Source: VAZQ01 sp963739175
Lineage (GTDB): Bacteria; Pseudomonadota; Alphaproteobacteria; Rhizobiales; Xanthobacteraceae
DNA length: 64,000 nt
Direction: 5' to 3'
Assembly (NCBI GenBank): GCA_963739175.1
Contig: CAVTZH010000001.1
Coordinates: forward strand, 434,001 to 498,000
Position numbers and translations under genes: made by a program. The notes beneath the pieces are model-generated. The model had not been told where the DNA came from, did no database searches, and worked only from the letters and a program-made list of their open reading frames with translations. This document shows, piece after piece, positions 26,094-33,122 of the stretch (position 1 is the stretch's first letter; each line of letters begins with the position of its first letter).

Positions 26094-27077
26094 TCACCCG
26101 CTCAAGGGCACCAGATTGGGGCGATAGGGCAGCGTCTCGGGCGTCTTGACGTTCCAGACCAGACCGACGCTCCGCAGCACACACAACACCCACCAGCCGG
26201 GATCGATTTCGCCGTCACGCAGGCCGAGCCGCGCCGAGCCGGGGAACGCATGGTGATTGTTGTGCCAGGCCTCGCCCATGGTGATGAGCCCGCAATACGG
26301 CACGTTGTAACCCTGCACGCCGGCCCCTTCGACGTGCCAGGAGCGCGGCCCGCGGTTGTGCGCGAAATAGCCGACCAGCCAGTGCCCGGTCACGCAGGCG
26401 GCGACGCGCAGCGCGATGCCCCAGACGAGCCACGGCAGGCCGCCGAGCGCGAAGAACAGGATCGCCCACGGGATCTGCTGCGCCATGAAGGTGCGATCGA
26501 TGAATTGATAGAAGCGGTCGTCGCGCACGCGCCGCTCCATCACCAGCGCCGGCGGATGCTTGAGCGCGAGTTCGCAGTGGAGCTGCCAGAATCCGTCGCG
26601 CAGCATCGACGAGCGGTGCGCCAGGTAGGGATGGCAGGCCGCCTTGCGCTGCGCCCAATCGCGGATGTCGTGCTGGCGGATCATGCCGTAGGGCCCGGCC
26701 ATGCCGACCAGCGTGCCGCAATAGACGAAGAACCGTTCGAGCCAGAGCGGACAGTCGTAGGAGCGATGAATGAGCCGGCGATGCATGCCGAGCGAATGGC
26801 CGAGGCAGACGGTGACCGCGCTTGTCGCCATGAAGAGCGCGGCCGCGTCCCAGGTGAAGGTGAGCGGCGCGCCGACAACGCCGACCAGGGTCATGGCGGA
26901 AATCCACAACGACTTGCCGGGCTTCCAGCGCACGACCCCCTCGACCGCGCTGGTGTCGTCGGCATCGACCATGCGGGGCGAGCGGAACGTGCTCTCGGAT
27001 CGCTGCAACGCCTCGTCGACGGGATCGGCGGCGCTGTCCCAGGCCGTGCTCGCTGCCGCGCTGGCTGACGGGGTCAT
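26094..27077 (-). CDS. Fatty acid desaturase-like membrane di-iron enzyme with an altered second His box
   Basis: The 327-residue membrane protein has His box 1 HSLGMH (residues 94-99, with His104 following) and His box 3 HNNHH (272-276), as in acyl-lipid/acyl-CoA delta-9 desaturases. Box 2, normally HRxHH, reads HDIRDWAQRKAACH (136-149). The HD.RDWAQ form occurs in a bacterial subgroup of the family, so this is probably a variant site rather than a dead enzyme. Further His at 232 and 240 could supply iron ligands. It is divergent from an ArsR regulator over a perfect palindrome and sits in front of the SRPBCC gene. Confidence 0.88.
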   Translation of the reverse strand: MTPSASAAASTAWDSAADPVDEALQRSESTFRSPRMVDADDTSAVEGVVRWKPGKSLWISAMTLVGVVGAPLTFTWDAAALFMATSAVTVCLGHSLGMHRRLIHRSYDCPLWLERFFVYCGTLVGMAGPYGMIRQHDIRDWAQRKAACHPYLAHRSSMLRDGFWQLHCELALKHPPALVMERRVRDDRFYQFIDRTFMAQQIPWAILFFALGGLPWLVWGIALRVAACVTGHWLVGYFAHNRGPRSWHVEGAGVQGYNVPYCGLITMGEAWHNNHHAFPGSARLGLRDGEIDPGWWVLCVLRSVGLVWNVKTPETLPYRPNLVPLSG

Positions 27078-27113
27078 GGTCTCGCTCCCTACGCACTTGC
27101 CATCCTAAACTCT

Positions 27114-27129
27114 ATAACTATTTAGTTAT
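27114..27129. promoter_or_regulatory. Perfect palindrome, likely ArsR-type operator
   Basis: ATAACTA TT TAGTTAT is a perfect dyad in a short AT-rich island (27110-27145), unusual in this GC-rich DNA. It lies 37 bases before the desaturase start and 75 bases before the ArsR start. ArsR-family repressors typically bind AT-rich dyads of this size in their own promoters, so it probably controls both genes. Confidence 0.7.
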
Positions 27130-27203
27130 ATAATCAAGTGTGTTATCTCTTGCCTTGACGGCCCGGCGTCGCGGGCAGCAAGGTCCGCCCGAGTGGAGAT
27201 TCG

Positions 27204-27533
27204 ATGTCGATCGACAAGATTTTCGAGGCCCTGTCCTCGGCGCCACGGCGCCGCATCCTCGCCTACCTGTCGAAGACCGACATGACGGCAGGCGAGATCG
27301 CCACGCGCTTTTCGGACACCATGTCGCAGCCGGCGATCTCCAAGCATCTGTCGGTACTGGAAAACGCCGGCGTCGTCTGGCGCGAGAAGCGCGGCCAGAA
27401 TGTCCATTACGGGCTCAAGGAGGACGCGCTGACGGGAACGCTGGTGCACTTCCTCGCCGAGGTCTGCCCGCGCTCGCGTCCCTTCCGCAAGGACAGCGCC
27501 GAGGCCGCGAAGCGCAAGCGCAGCCGAAGCTAG
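27204..27533 (+). CDS. ArsR-family winged-helix regulator
   Basis: The 109-residue protein opens MSIDKIFEALSSAPRRRILAYL, then has a recognition helix in MSQPAISKHLSVLENAGVV and a wing in REKRGQNVHYGL. This is the ArsR/SmtB fold. The metal-binding ELCVCDL helix motif is absent, so it is of the non-metal type (SdpR-like), possibly answering to a lipid or redox signal. The tail is Arg/Lys-rich. The ribosome-binding site GGAG lies nine bases upstream. It is divergent from the desaturase-SRPBCC pair with a palindrome between. Confidence 0.9.
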   Translation: MSIDKIFEALSSAPRRRILAYLSKTDMTAGEIATRFSDTMSQPAISKHLSVLENAGVVWREKRGQNVHYGLKEDALTGTLVHFLAEVCPRSRPFRKDSAEAAKRKRSRS

Positions 27534-27547
27534 CGGCGCTGTATGAC

Positions 27548-28729
27548 TTACGCCGCCTTGCGGCTCGCCAGGAAATTACCCATCCGGTCGAGCGCCTTCA
27601 GGATGTTCTCGGTCGAGTTGGCGTAGGAGAGCCGCACATAGCCTTCGCCGAGGATGCCGAAGTCCGGACCACCGATGATGGCGACGCCGGCGTCGTCGAG
27701 CAGCGCATTGGCGAGCGGCTTCGCCTGCCAGCCGGTGCGCTTGACGTTCGGGAACGCGTAGAACGCGCCCTTCGGCGTCGCGCAGGAGACGCCCGGCAAC
27801 TTGTTCAGGCCTTCGGTCACCACCTTGCGCCGCTGGTCGAACGCCGCGACCATCTTCACCACTTCGTCCTGCGGCCCGGTGAGCGCCGCCAGCCCGGCAT
27901 ATTGCGCCGACGCGTTGACGCAGGAATGCAGGTTGACCGCGAGCTTGCGCGCATAGTCGTAGAGCTTGCCCGGCCACACCGCATAGCCGAGCCGCCAGCC
28001 GGTCATGGCGTAGGTCTTCGACCAGCCGTTGAGCAGGATCAGCCGGTCGCGGATCGACGGATAGGACAGCAGGCAGACGTGCTGCTCGCCGTCATAGACC
28101 ATGTGGTCGTAGATCTCGTCCGAGAGCACGCAGACGTCGGGCCATTTCTCGAGCCCGGCGACGAGCTTGTCGATCTCGCTCTTGGGCGTGACGCCGCCGG
28201 TCGGGTTGGCCGGCGAGTTGATGATCAGGAGCCGCGTCTTCGGCGTGATCAGCTTGAGCGTCTCTTCGGCGGAGAACGCAAAGCCGTTCTCCTCGCGGAT
28301 CGGCACCGGCACCGGGTTGGCGCCCATGAACTCGATCATCGAGCGGTAGATCGGGAAGCCGGGGTCGGGATAGAGGATGTCGACGCCCGGCTCGCCGAAC
28401 ATCATGATCGCCATGAACATGGTCGGCTTGCCGCCGGGCTGGATCATCACCTCGTCGGGCGACACGGTCACGCCGAAGCGCTTGTGCAAGTCGGCCGCCA
28501 CCGCTTCGCGCAGCGGCGGGATGCCGGTCGCGGGCGTATAGCCGTGGTGGCCGTCGCGTAGCGCCTTCACCGCCGCCTCGACGATGAAATCGGGCGTGCG
28601 GAAGTCGGGCTGGCCGATGCCGAGATTGATGACGTCGCGGCCTTGCGCGATCAGCGCATTGGCGCGCGCGAGCACGGCGAAGGCATTCTCCTCGCCGATC
28701 CGATCGAAAGCCGCGATGGTGCGAAGCAT
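27548..28729 (-). CDS. PLP-dependent class I/II aminotransferase
   Basis: The 393-residue enzyme shows fold-type I landmarks: VINLGIGQPDFRTPDFI, INSPANPTGGVTPK, VLSDEIYDHMVY and LNGWSKTYAMTGWRLGYAVWP, where SKT contains the Lys that binds PLP and GWR the phosphate-binding Arg. VRLSYANSTENI near the end carries the Arg that binds substrate carboxylate. It is similar to aspartate/alanine-type aminotransferases; the amino donor is not clear. The start is the ATG at 28729; the open frame extends further to 28798 but without family similarity. Confidence 0.92.
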   Translation of the reverse strand: MLRTIAAFDRIGEENAFAVLARANALIAQGRDVINLGIGQPDFRTPDFIVEAAVKALRDGHHGYTPATGIPPLREAVAADLHKRFGVTVSPDEVMIQPGGKPTMFMAIMMFGEPGVDILYPDPGFPIYRSMIEFMGANPVPVPIREENGFAFSAEETLKLITPKTRLLIINSPANPTGGVTPKSEIDKLVAGLEKWPDVCVLSDEIYDHMVYDGEQHVCLLSYPSIRDRLILLNGWSKTYAMTGWRLGYAVWPGKLYDYARKLAVNLHSCVNASAQYAGLAALTGPQDEVVKMVAAFDQRRKVVTEGLNKLPGVSCATPKGAFYAFPNVKRTGWQAKPLANALLDDAGVAIIGGPDFGILGEGYVRLSYANSTENILKALDRMGNFLASRKAA

Positions 28730-28794
28730 GGTGGTTCCCTCGGCGTTCCCCGTTTCCGCTGTTGGCGGTATTTGCCCACTGGGCGGCCGGGCCG

Positions 28795-29247
28795 TCAATT
28801 GCTGCGCTTGGGGCGCTTTCCGACCTCGAACTCGGCCATGCGCATGACCTCGAAGATGACCGCGACCGACCAGCCGATCAGCAAGAGCCCGTTGAGCGCC
28901 ATGACCGGACCGAGCAGCCGGTACCGCACGTCCTTCGGTAGCGCGTCGCCATAGCCGAGCGCGGTGTAGTTTTCGAACGCGAATTCGAACGCATCAATGT
29001 TGGCGATTCTGACACCCATGATGTCGAGCAAAGCCGCCCAGACCGCGATTTCAGCGACATGAGCGAACATCAGGATCGAGACGGAGACCGTGAGCAGCGC
29101 GGTCAGGCGCACAAAGATGCCGTGATGATGGGTGCGCGTTTCCGCGCGGCGGGTCGTGACCACGATCAGCGCGGTCATCACTGCATGGATTCCAAAATTG
29201 AGGAAGCTGACCCCGAGCCCGATGAACAGGTCGATCGTATTCGCCAT
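28795..29247 (-). CDS. Potassium channel-like protein (Ion_trans_2 pore)
   Basis: The 150-residue membrane protein has three predicted helices. Between the second and third lies a pore loop FENYTALGYGDALP, with ALGYGD (residues 96-101) in place of the canonical TVGYGD filter. The last helix contains GLLLIGWSVAVIFEV. It is a minimal two-helix pore plus an extra N-terminal helix, probably tetrameric. The filter keeps GYGD, so K+ selectivity is likely. The gene begins four bases after the stop of a small-molecule-binding protein gene, so the two are probably co-translated. Confidence 0.85.
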   Translation of the reverse strand: MANTIDLFIGLGVSFLNFGIHAVMTALIVVTTRRAETRTHHHGIFVRLTALLTVSVSILMFAHVAEIAVWAALLDIMGVRIANIDAFEFAFENYTALGYGDALPKDVRYRLLGPVMALNGLLLIGWSVAVIFEVMRMAEFEVGKRPKRSN

Positions 29248-29251
29248 CCGC

Positions 29252-30001
29252 TCAGGCTTTCATCCCGGCCGGCGCGACCTGCGACGTTTTCAGTCCCATC
29301 ATGTCGAGCGCGCGCCGCACCAGGCCGGAGGCCTTCGCCTCCTCGATGAACGCGGTGGCGAAGGCGCGCGCCGCCGGCTTGTTCTGCGGTACCGCCACCG
29401 CGGTGGTGGAATTGAGGAAGGCTTCCTCGAGCACGCGCGAGCCTGGCAGCGCATCGACCAGCCCGCCGACCGACTCGCGCGACAGCGCGATGGCATCGAG
29501 CTTGCCGGCCTTCATCATCTCGACCGCTTCGTCGGGATTCTTGACCTTGACGGTCGTGGCGTTGGGCGATGCCGCGACGGAGGCGCGGCCGGTCGCCGTC
29601 CCATCGACGATCGCAATGCGCACGCCGGCGCGGTTGGCTTCGGCCAGCGTTTTGATCGCGGAGCCCGGCGCCACCAGATAAGTGCTCTGCAGCAGATGAT
29701 ACGGCGCGCCGAAATCGATCGCCTGCTTGCGGTCGTCGTCGACCGGCACGAAGGTGACGTCCCAGGCGCCCTTGTCACGCGACGAGACGATTTCGCCGGA
29801 GGAGGCGTACTCGACCAGCTCGACCGGCACGCCGAGCTTTTGCGCCAGCGCGGTGCCGAGCTCGACCGGCACGCCCTTGGGCTTGCCGGTTGAGGGATCG
29901 CGCACGGTCCAAAGCGCCGAAGCCGACGGCCCGACCGCGATCGCGACCCTGAGCTTTCCGGTGGGCGCGAGCTCGCGGCTCGCTGCGTCATCGGTGGCCA
30001 T
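29252..30001 (-). CDS. SBP_bac_3-type solute-binding protein without signal peptide
   Basis: The 249-residue protein matches the family 3 binding fold (amino-acid type): GKLRVAIAVGPSASALW at the start of lobe 1, GVPVELGTALAQKLGV, WDVTFVPVDDDRKQAIDF and ATGRASVAASPNATTVKVKN in lobe 2. The ATG at 30001 has a good ribosome-binding site (AGGAG), and nothing like a signal peptide precedes the domain, so it appears cytoplasmic or misses its leader. It lies between another binding protein gene (70 bases upstream) and the K+-channel-like gene (four bases downstream). No ABC permease is nearby. Confidence 0.87.
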   Translation of the reverse strand: MATDDAASRELAPTGKLRVAIAVGPSASALWTVRDPSTGKPKGVPVELGTALAQKLGVPVELVEYASSGEIVSSRDKGAWDVTFVPVDDDRKQAIDFGAPYHLLQSTYLVAPGSAIKTLAEANRAGVRIAIVDGTATGRASVAASPNATTVKVKNPDEAVEMMKAGKLDAIALSRESVGGLVDALPGSRVLEEAFLNSTTAVAVPQNKPAARAFATAFIEEAKASGLVRRALDMMGLKTSQVAPAGMKA

Positions 30002-30071
30002 GGTGGGATACTCCTGATGCGGTCTTGAGCTGGCGGCGTACGGCCGGTGGGAATTTGCTATCGCGGCGCGC

Positions 30072-31067
30072 TCAGTCCTGCAACCCGGCGGCGCGCAGGT
30101 ACTGTAGATCGACGAACCGCGCCGCCGGCGGCAACGGCGGCTTGACGATGCCGGCCTCGCCCAGGAAGGAGATCGCCGTCTCCATCCCCTTCATGCCGAT
30201 CTCGCCGCGCATCGGCAGCACGTGCTGCTCGGGCTCGAAATAGAGCGACAACGTCAGCTGCGCATTGGCTTGGGCAAATCCGGTGGTGTCGGCGATGGTC
30301 TTGATCACGGTCTCGCGGTTCTTGGGATCGCGGATGAAGGCGAACGAAGCCGCCATGGCGCGCGCGTAGCGCACCACCGCTTCCTTGTTTTCGTTCGCCC
30401 AGGAGCGGCGCGCCGCCGTCACCGTGTAGACGAATTCCGGCACCGCTTCGGTGGAGAGCCCGAGCAGGCGATAGCCTTGCCGCATCGCCACGAAATCCTG
30501 CGGCTGCCCGAGCGGCACCGCGTCGCAGTCGCCCTTGGTCAGGCAGACCAGACGGTCGGGCGTGCCGTCGACGAAGCGCGAGCGGAAGTCGTCGCGGTTG
30601 ATGCCCTTCATCGCGAGCAGCTTGCGGATCGAGATGGTGATCGAGCCGGTCTCGGCGGCAAGCCCGATCAGCTTGCCCTTGAGGTCGGCATAGGTCTTGA
30701 TCTCGGGCTTCACGACCAGGCTGTAGATCGGATTGTTGAACTCGGTGACGACCGCGACGGCGTCGGAGCCCTTGAGCGCGGCCTGCACCAGGAACGGCGT
30801 CGCGACGTGGCTGATATGCGCGGTGCCGTCATGCAGCGCGTCGATCATCTTGGTGCCGCCGCCGGGCACCGGCACCATGTGGAAGTCGAGGCCCTCGCGC
30901 AGGAAGAATCCCTGCCGCTCCGCAAGCAGCATCGGCAGCGCGAAGATGCTGCGCTGCGCCGAATAGGCCTGGCCGTAGCGGAGATGAATGGGCTGGCTGA
31001 AGGCCGCGTGCGTCGTCCCGATGCACGCCAGGACAGAAGCAACAACGAACACCAAACGGCGGATCAT
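30072..31067 (-). CDS. NMT1/THI5-like ABC substrate-binding protein
   Basis: The 331-residue exported protein has a signal peptide (residues 1-24, LVFVVASVLACIGTTHAAF). The NMT1 (TauA/SsuA/ThiY-related) fold follows: FALPMLLAERQGFFLREGLD, VPGGGTKMIDALHDGTAHISHV and DLKGKLIGLAAETGSITISI. Such proteins bind sulfonates, nitrate, pyrimidines or aromatic acids. No permease or ATPase accompanies it. It is the first gene of the minus-strand run 31067-28795. Confidence 0.88.
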   Translation of the reverse strand: MIRRLVFVVASVLACIGTTHAAFSQPIHLRYGQAYSAQRSIFALPMLLAERQGFFLREGLDFHMVPVPGGGTKMIDALHDGTAHISHVATPFLVQAALKGSDAVAVVTEFNNPIYSLVVKPEIKTYADLKGKLIGLAAETGSITISIRKLLAMKGINRDDFRSRFVDGTPDRLVCLTKGDCDAVPLGQPQDFVAMRQGYRLLGLSTEAVPEFVYTVTAARRSWANENKEAVVRYARAMAASFAFIRDPKNRETVIKTIADTTGFAQANAQLTLSLYFEPEQHVLPMRGEIGMKGMETAISFLGEAGIVKPPLPPAARFVDLQYLRAAGLQD

Positions 31068-31124
31068 CTGCGATCCTTCGGCGACCTAGGCTACCCGAAC
31101 CGACGCCCCGTCATGCGCGAGGCG

Positions 31125-31532
31125 TCACGCCCGCTGCATCGTGCATTCGGTCTCGATCGGGACCTTCGGATCGGCGTCCTGCGCCGTGCGCCGGAGCACG
31201 CGCACCTGCTTGTAGCCCTGCTTTTCGCACGAGATCAGAACCTCGTTCGGATTGATCTCCTTGCCGAAGCCGGGAACGCGATAGGCGCCGAGCGCGTCGG
31301 TGCGGGTGATCACACCGCCGCGATCTTTGATCGCGACCGTCACCTTGGCGTCGGTGATCGTCGCGCCATTGGTGTCCTTGACGAAGCCGAAATAGGCCGG
31401 CCCCTCGTTCTCGTGATCATGATCGTCGTCGCCGAAACCGGAACCGCCCGCCCAGAGCGCCGTCGACAAGGCGCCGGTCATGCCAAGCGCCAAGACCACA
31501 CGCCAACCAGTGCGCCGACCAAGGATTCCCAT
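31125..31532 (-). CDS. Exported Cna-B/carboxypeptidase-regulatory-like small protein
   Basis: The 135-residue protein has a signal peptide (residues 1-28) followed by an acidic and His-rich patch GDDDHDHENEG (about 34-44), which may bind metal. The rest is one beta-sandwich domain: YFGFVKDTNGATITDAKVTVAI and TRTDALGAYRVPGFG, the pattern of carboxypeptidase regulatory/Cna-B domains. The start at 31532 has GGGAGG upstream. The gene heads in the same direction as the membrane gene cluster at 31641-32909, and the same domain type recurs in the CXXCH protein at 33123, so they likely work together. Confidence 0.72.
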   Translation of the reverse strand: MGILGRRTGWRVVLALGMTGALSTALWAGGSGFGDDDHDHENEGPAYFGFVKDTNGATITDAKVTVAIKDRGGVITRTDALGAYRVPGFGKEINPNEVLISCEKQGYKQVRVLRRTAQDADPKVPIETECTMQRA

Positions 31533-31640
31533 CAGTGACCTCCCGTGGCTCGCGGCCATTCGGTGACCGCTGGCTTTGGCGTCAAGTGTAGCGTGCCGAC
31601 AAAGCGATTTCCACCGCGTCGATGGCACCCTTCCACCTCA

Positions 31641-32000
31641 CTATTGCGGCGCGGGTATGAACGCCGGGCCGGCCGTTGCCCGCCAGCGCATGCCGGTTTC
31701 GGTGGCGCCCATCATGAAGGCGATGCAACTCGGGCTATACGGCCCCCGGTCATTGGTCGGACACGGAGCCGGCGCGGCGACGGAAGCAACCACTTGCAGG
31801 CGCGGCGCGGGTTCGGCCGGCACGTTGAGGTATTCCAAGCAGGCTGCGCTGTAGGGGACGTTGTCATTGTCGGGACACGCCGCGGCCGCGACCGCCGCGG
31901 TGTCGGCCACCGGAGCGTCGATGACGACCCGATGGCCCTCTTCGATCCAGAGCATGCCTCCGGCAATCGCAAGAAGGATCGCCGCAAGCTTCAGTCTCAT
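31641..32000 (-). CDS. Small exported protein with two CP-ND-PYS-C repeats
   Basis: The 119-residue protein has an N-terminal hydrophobic helix (RLKLAAILLAIAGGMLW), likely a signal or anchor. Two copies of the motif C-P-x-N-D-x-x-P-Y-S-x-x-C occur at residues 42-54 and 80-92 (CPDNDNVPYSAAC, CPTNDRGPYSPSC), each suited to one disulfide or a small metal site. I do not recognise the family. It starts at the ATG complementary to 31998-32000; a GTG at 32021 is an alternative. It is 37 bases downstream of the membrane gene at 32038-32433 in the same direction. Confidence 0.65.
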   Translation of the reverse strand: MRLKLAAILLAIAGGMLWIEEGHRVVIDAPVADTAAVAAAACPDNDNVPYSAACLEYLNVPAEPAPRLQVVASVAAPAPCPTNDRGPYSPSCIAFMMGATETGMRWRATAGPAFIPAPQ

Positions 32001-32037
32001 CACCACTGGTGTCCTTTCCACGGCATGTCGAGCGAGA

Positions 32038-32433
32038 TCATCCCTTGGTCCAGAACGGCATCAGCGCCCAGGCCAGCGGGATCATCGCCAGGATCGGCAG
32101 GATCCAGATCAACGCCAATGGAATCGCCTTGGTCAGGCGCTCGGGCAGCAATGTGGCGAGCCCGCCCAGCACCGTGCAGGCAATCAGCATCGTCGCGGTC
32201 CAGCCGTACCAGTACATGGCCGGCCCTTCGCCGCTGCGGCCGGGCGCCCAACCGAAATCGACACGGTTGGTCGCCGGATGGTAGGTGAACAGCGGCAGGC
32301 CCAGAAGCTCGCACGCCACGTACACGATCGGCGCGGCAACTGAGAACACGATCGCGAAAGTCTTGAACTTGGCCGACGCGGCCAGCGACGAGGTCGACGA
32401 TTTCGATGATGACGTTGTCGTGGTCGTGCTCAT
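32038..32433 (-). CDS. Integral membrane protein, partner of 32430-32909 gene
   Basis: The 131-residue protein begins with a Ser/Thr-rich stretch (residues 2-20) and has three predicted helices, with a periplasmic or cytoplasmic loop FTYHPATNRVDFGWAPGRSGEGPAMYW between the first and second. The loop and final helices contain several Trp and Tyr residues. I do not recognise the family. Its start codon overlaps the stop of the upstream gene (ATGA at 32430-32433), so the two are coupled and probably form a complex. Confidence 0.75.
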   Translation of the reverse strand: MSTTTTTSSSKSSTSSLAASAKFKTFAIVFSVAAPIVYVACELLGLPLFTYHPATNRVDFGWAPGRSGEGPAMYWYGWTATMLIACTVLGGLATLLPERLTKAIPLALIWILPILAMIPLAWALMPFWTKG

Positions 32434-32909
32434 GATCCAAACCCCCGGACGTTGTTAATGACGTGCCCAACGAGGAAGCCAAACCAGATAATGACGGCGA
32501 GCAGCACGGTCAGCCACTTGCGCGCGCTGTCGTATTGCGGATCGCGCGCGTTCTTCCAGAAGTACCAGTAGGCAGGCAAAACGCCCATGCCCATCGTGAC
32601 TGCATGCTCCTTCAGCTCAAAAAATCCTTGCGTCTTCCAGTATCCGGCCTGCTCGATCGGGATGCGGATGTAGATCCGGAATTTGGTGTAGATCCACGCG
32701 CCCATGATGAAGGTCAGAACCCACAGGATGCACACCGCCGTCGCATAGCCGGCCGCCGGCACCGCGCGGAACCGGTCGACGAAGTTGCCCGCAGCCTGCC
32801 GCACCGGCATCGTGACCGCCATTGCCTGATGGGTCAGCGCACCCAGCAGCGCGACGGCGAGCAGGCCGTGGATGATCAAGAGTATCGTCCAGAACGTATT
32901 GACGGACAT
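32430..32909 (-). CDS. Integral membrane protein with conserved-looking His residues in helices
   Basis: The 159-residue protein has four predicted helices. His14 and His27 lie in or at the end of helix 1 (LLIIHGLLAVALLGALTHQAM), His102 begins helix 3 and His149 lies in helix 4 (GFLVGHVINN). Helix-borne His pairs are typical of heme b-binding membrane subunits, so a quinone-linked or cytochrome role is possible but unproven. It is coupled by a four-base overlap to the next membrane gene and is divergent from the CXXCH protein gene at 33123 across a 213-base gap. Confidence 0.75.
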   Translation of the reverse strand: MSVNTFWTILLIIHGLLAVALLGALTHQAMAVTMPVRQAAGNFVDRFRAVPAAGYATAVCILWVLTFIMGAWIYTKFRIYIRIPIEQAGYWKTQGFFELKEHAVTMGMGVLPAYWYFWKNARDPQYDSARKWLTVLLAVIIWFGFLVGHVINNVRGFGS

Positions 32910-33122
32910 GACCTCCCCCAGTTTTCTTGTCGCCGGGAATTTCGCCCCGGCTGCATGTGTTAGTTACGCGAGCGATGTTCGCACGGAGGGCCAAGGTTGT
33001 GAAGGCTGCCGCCGTCCGAGCTATCCGCAGGTAGTCCCGTTGTGAGGCGGAACCGGATTGGATATGCTCGGTACCAACAGAAGACCAAATAAATCCATCA
33101 TAAACGAGAGAGGGATCACGCA

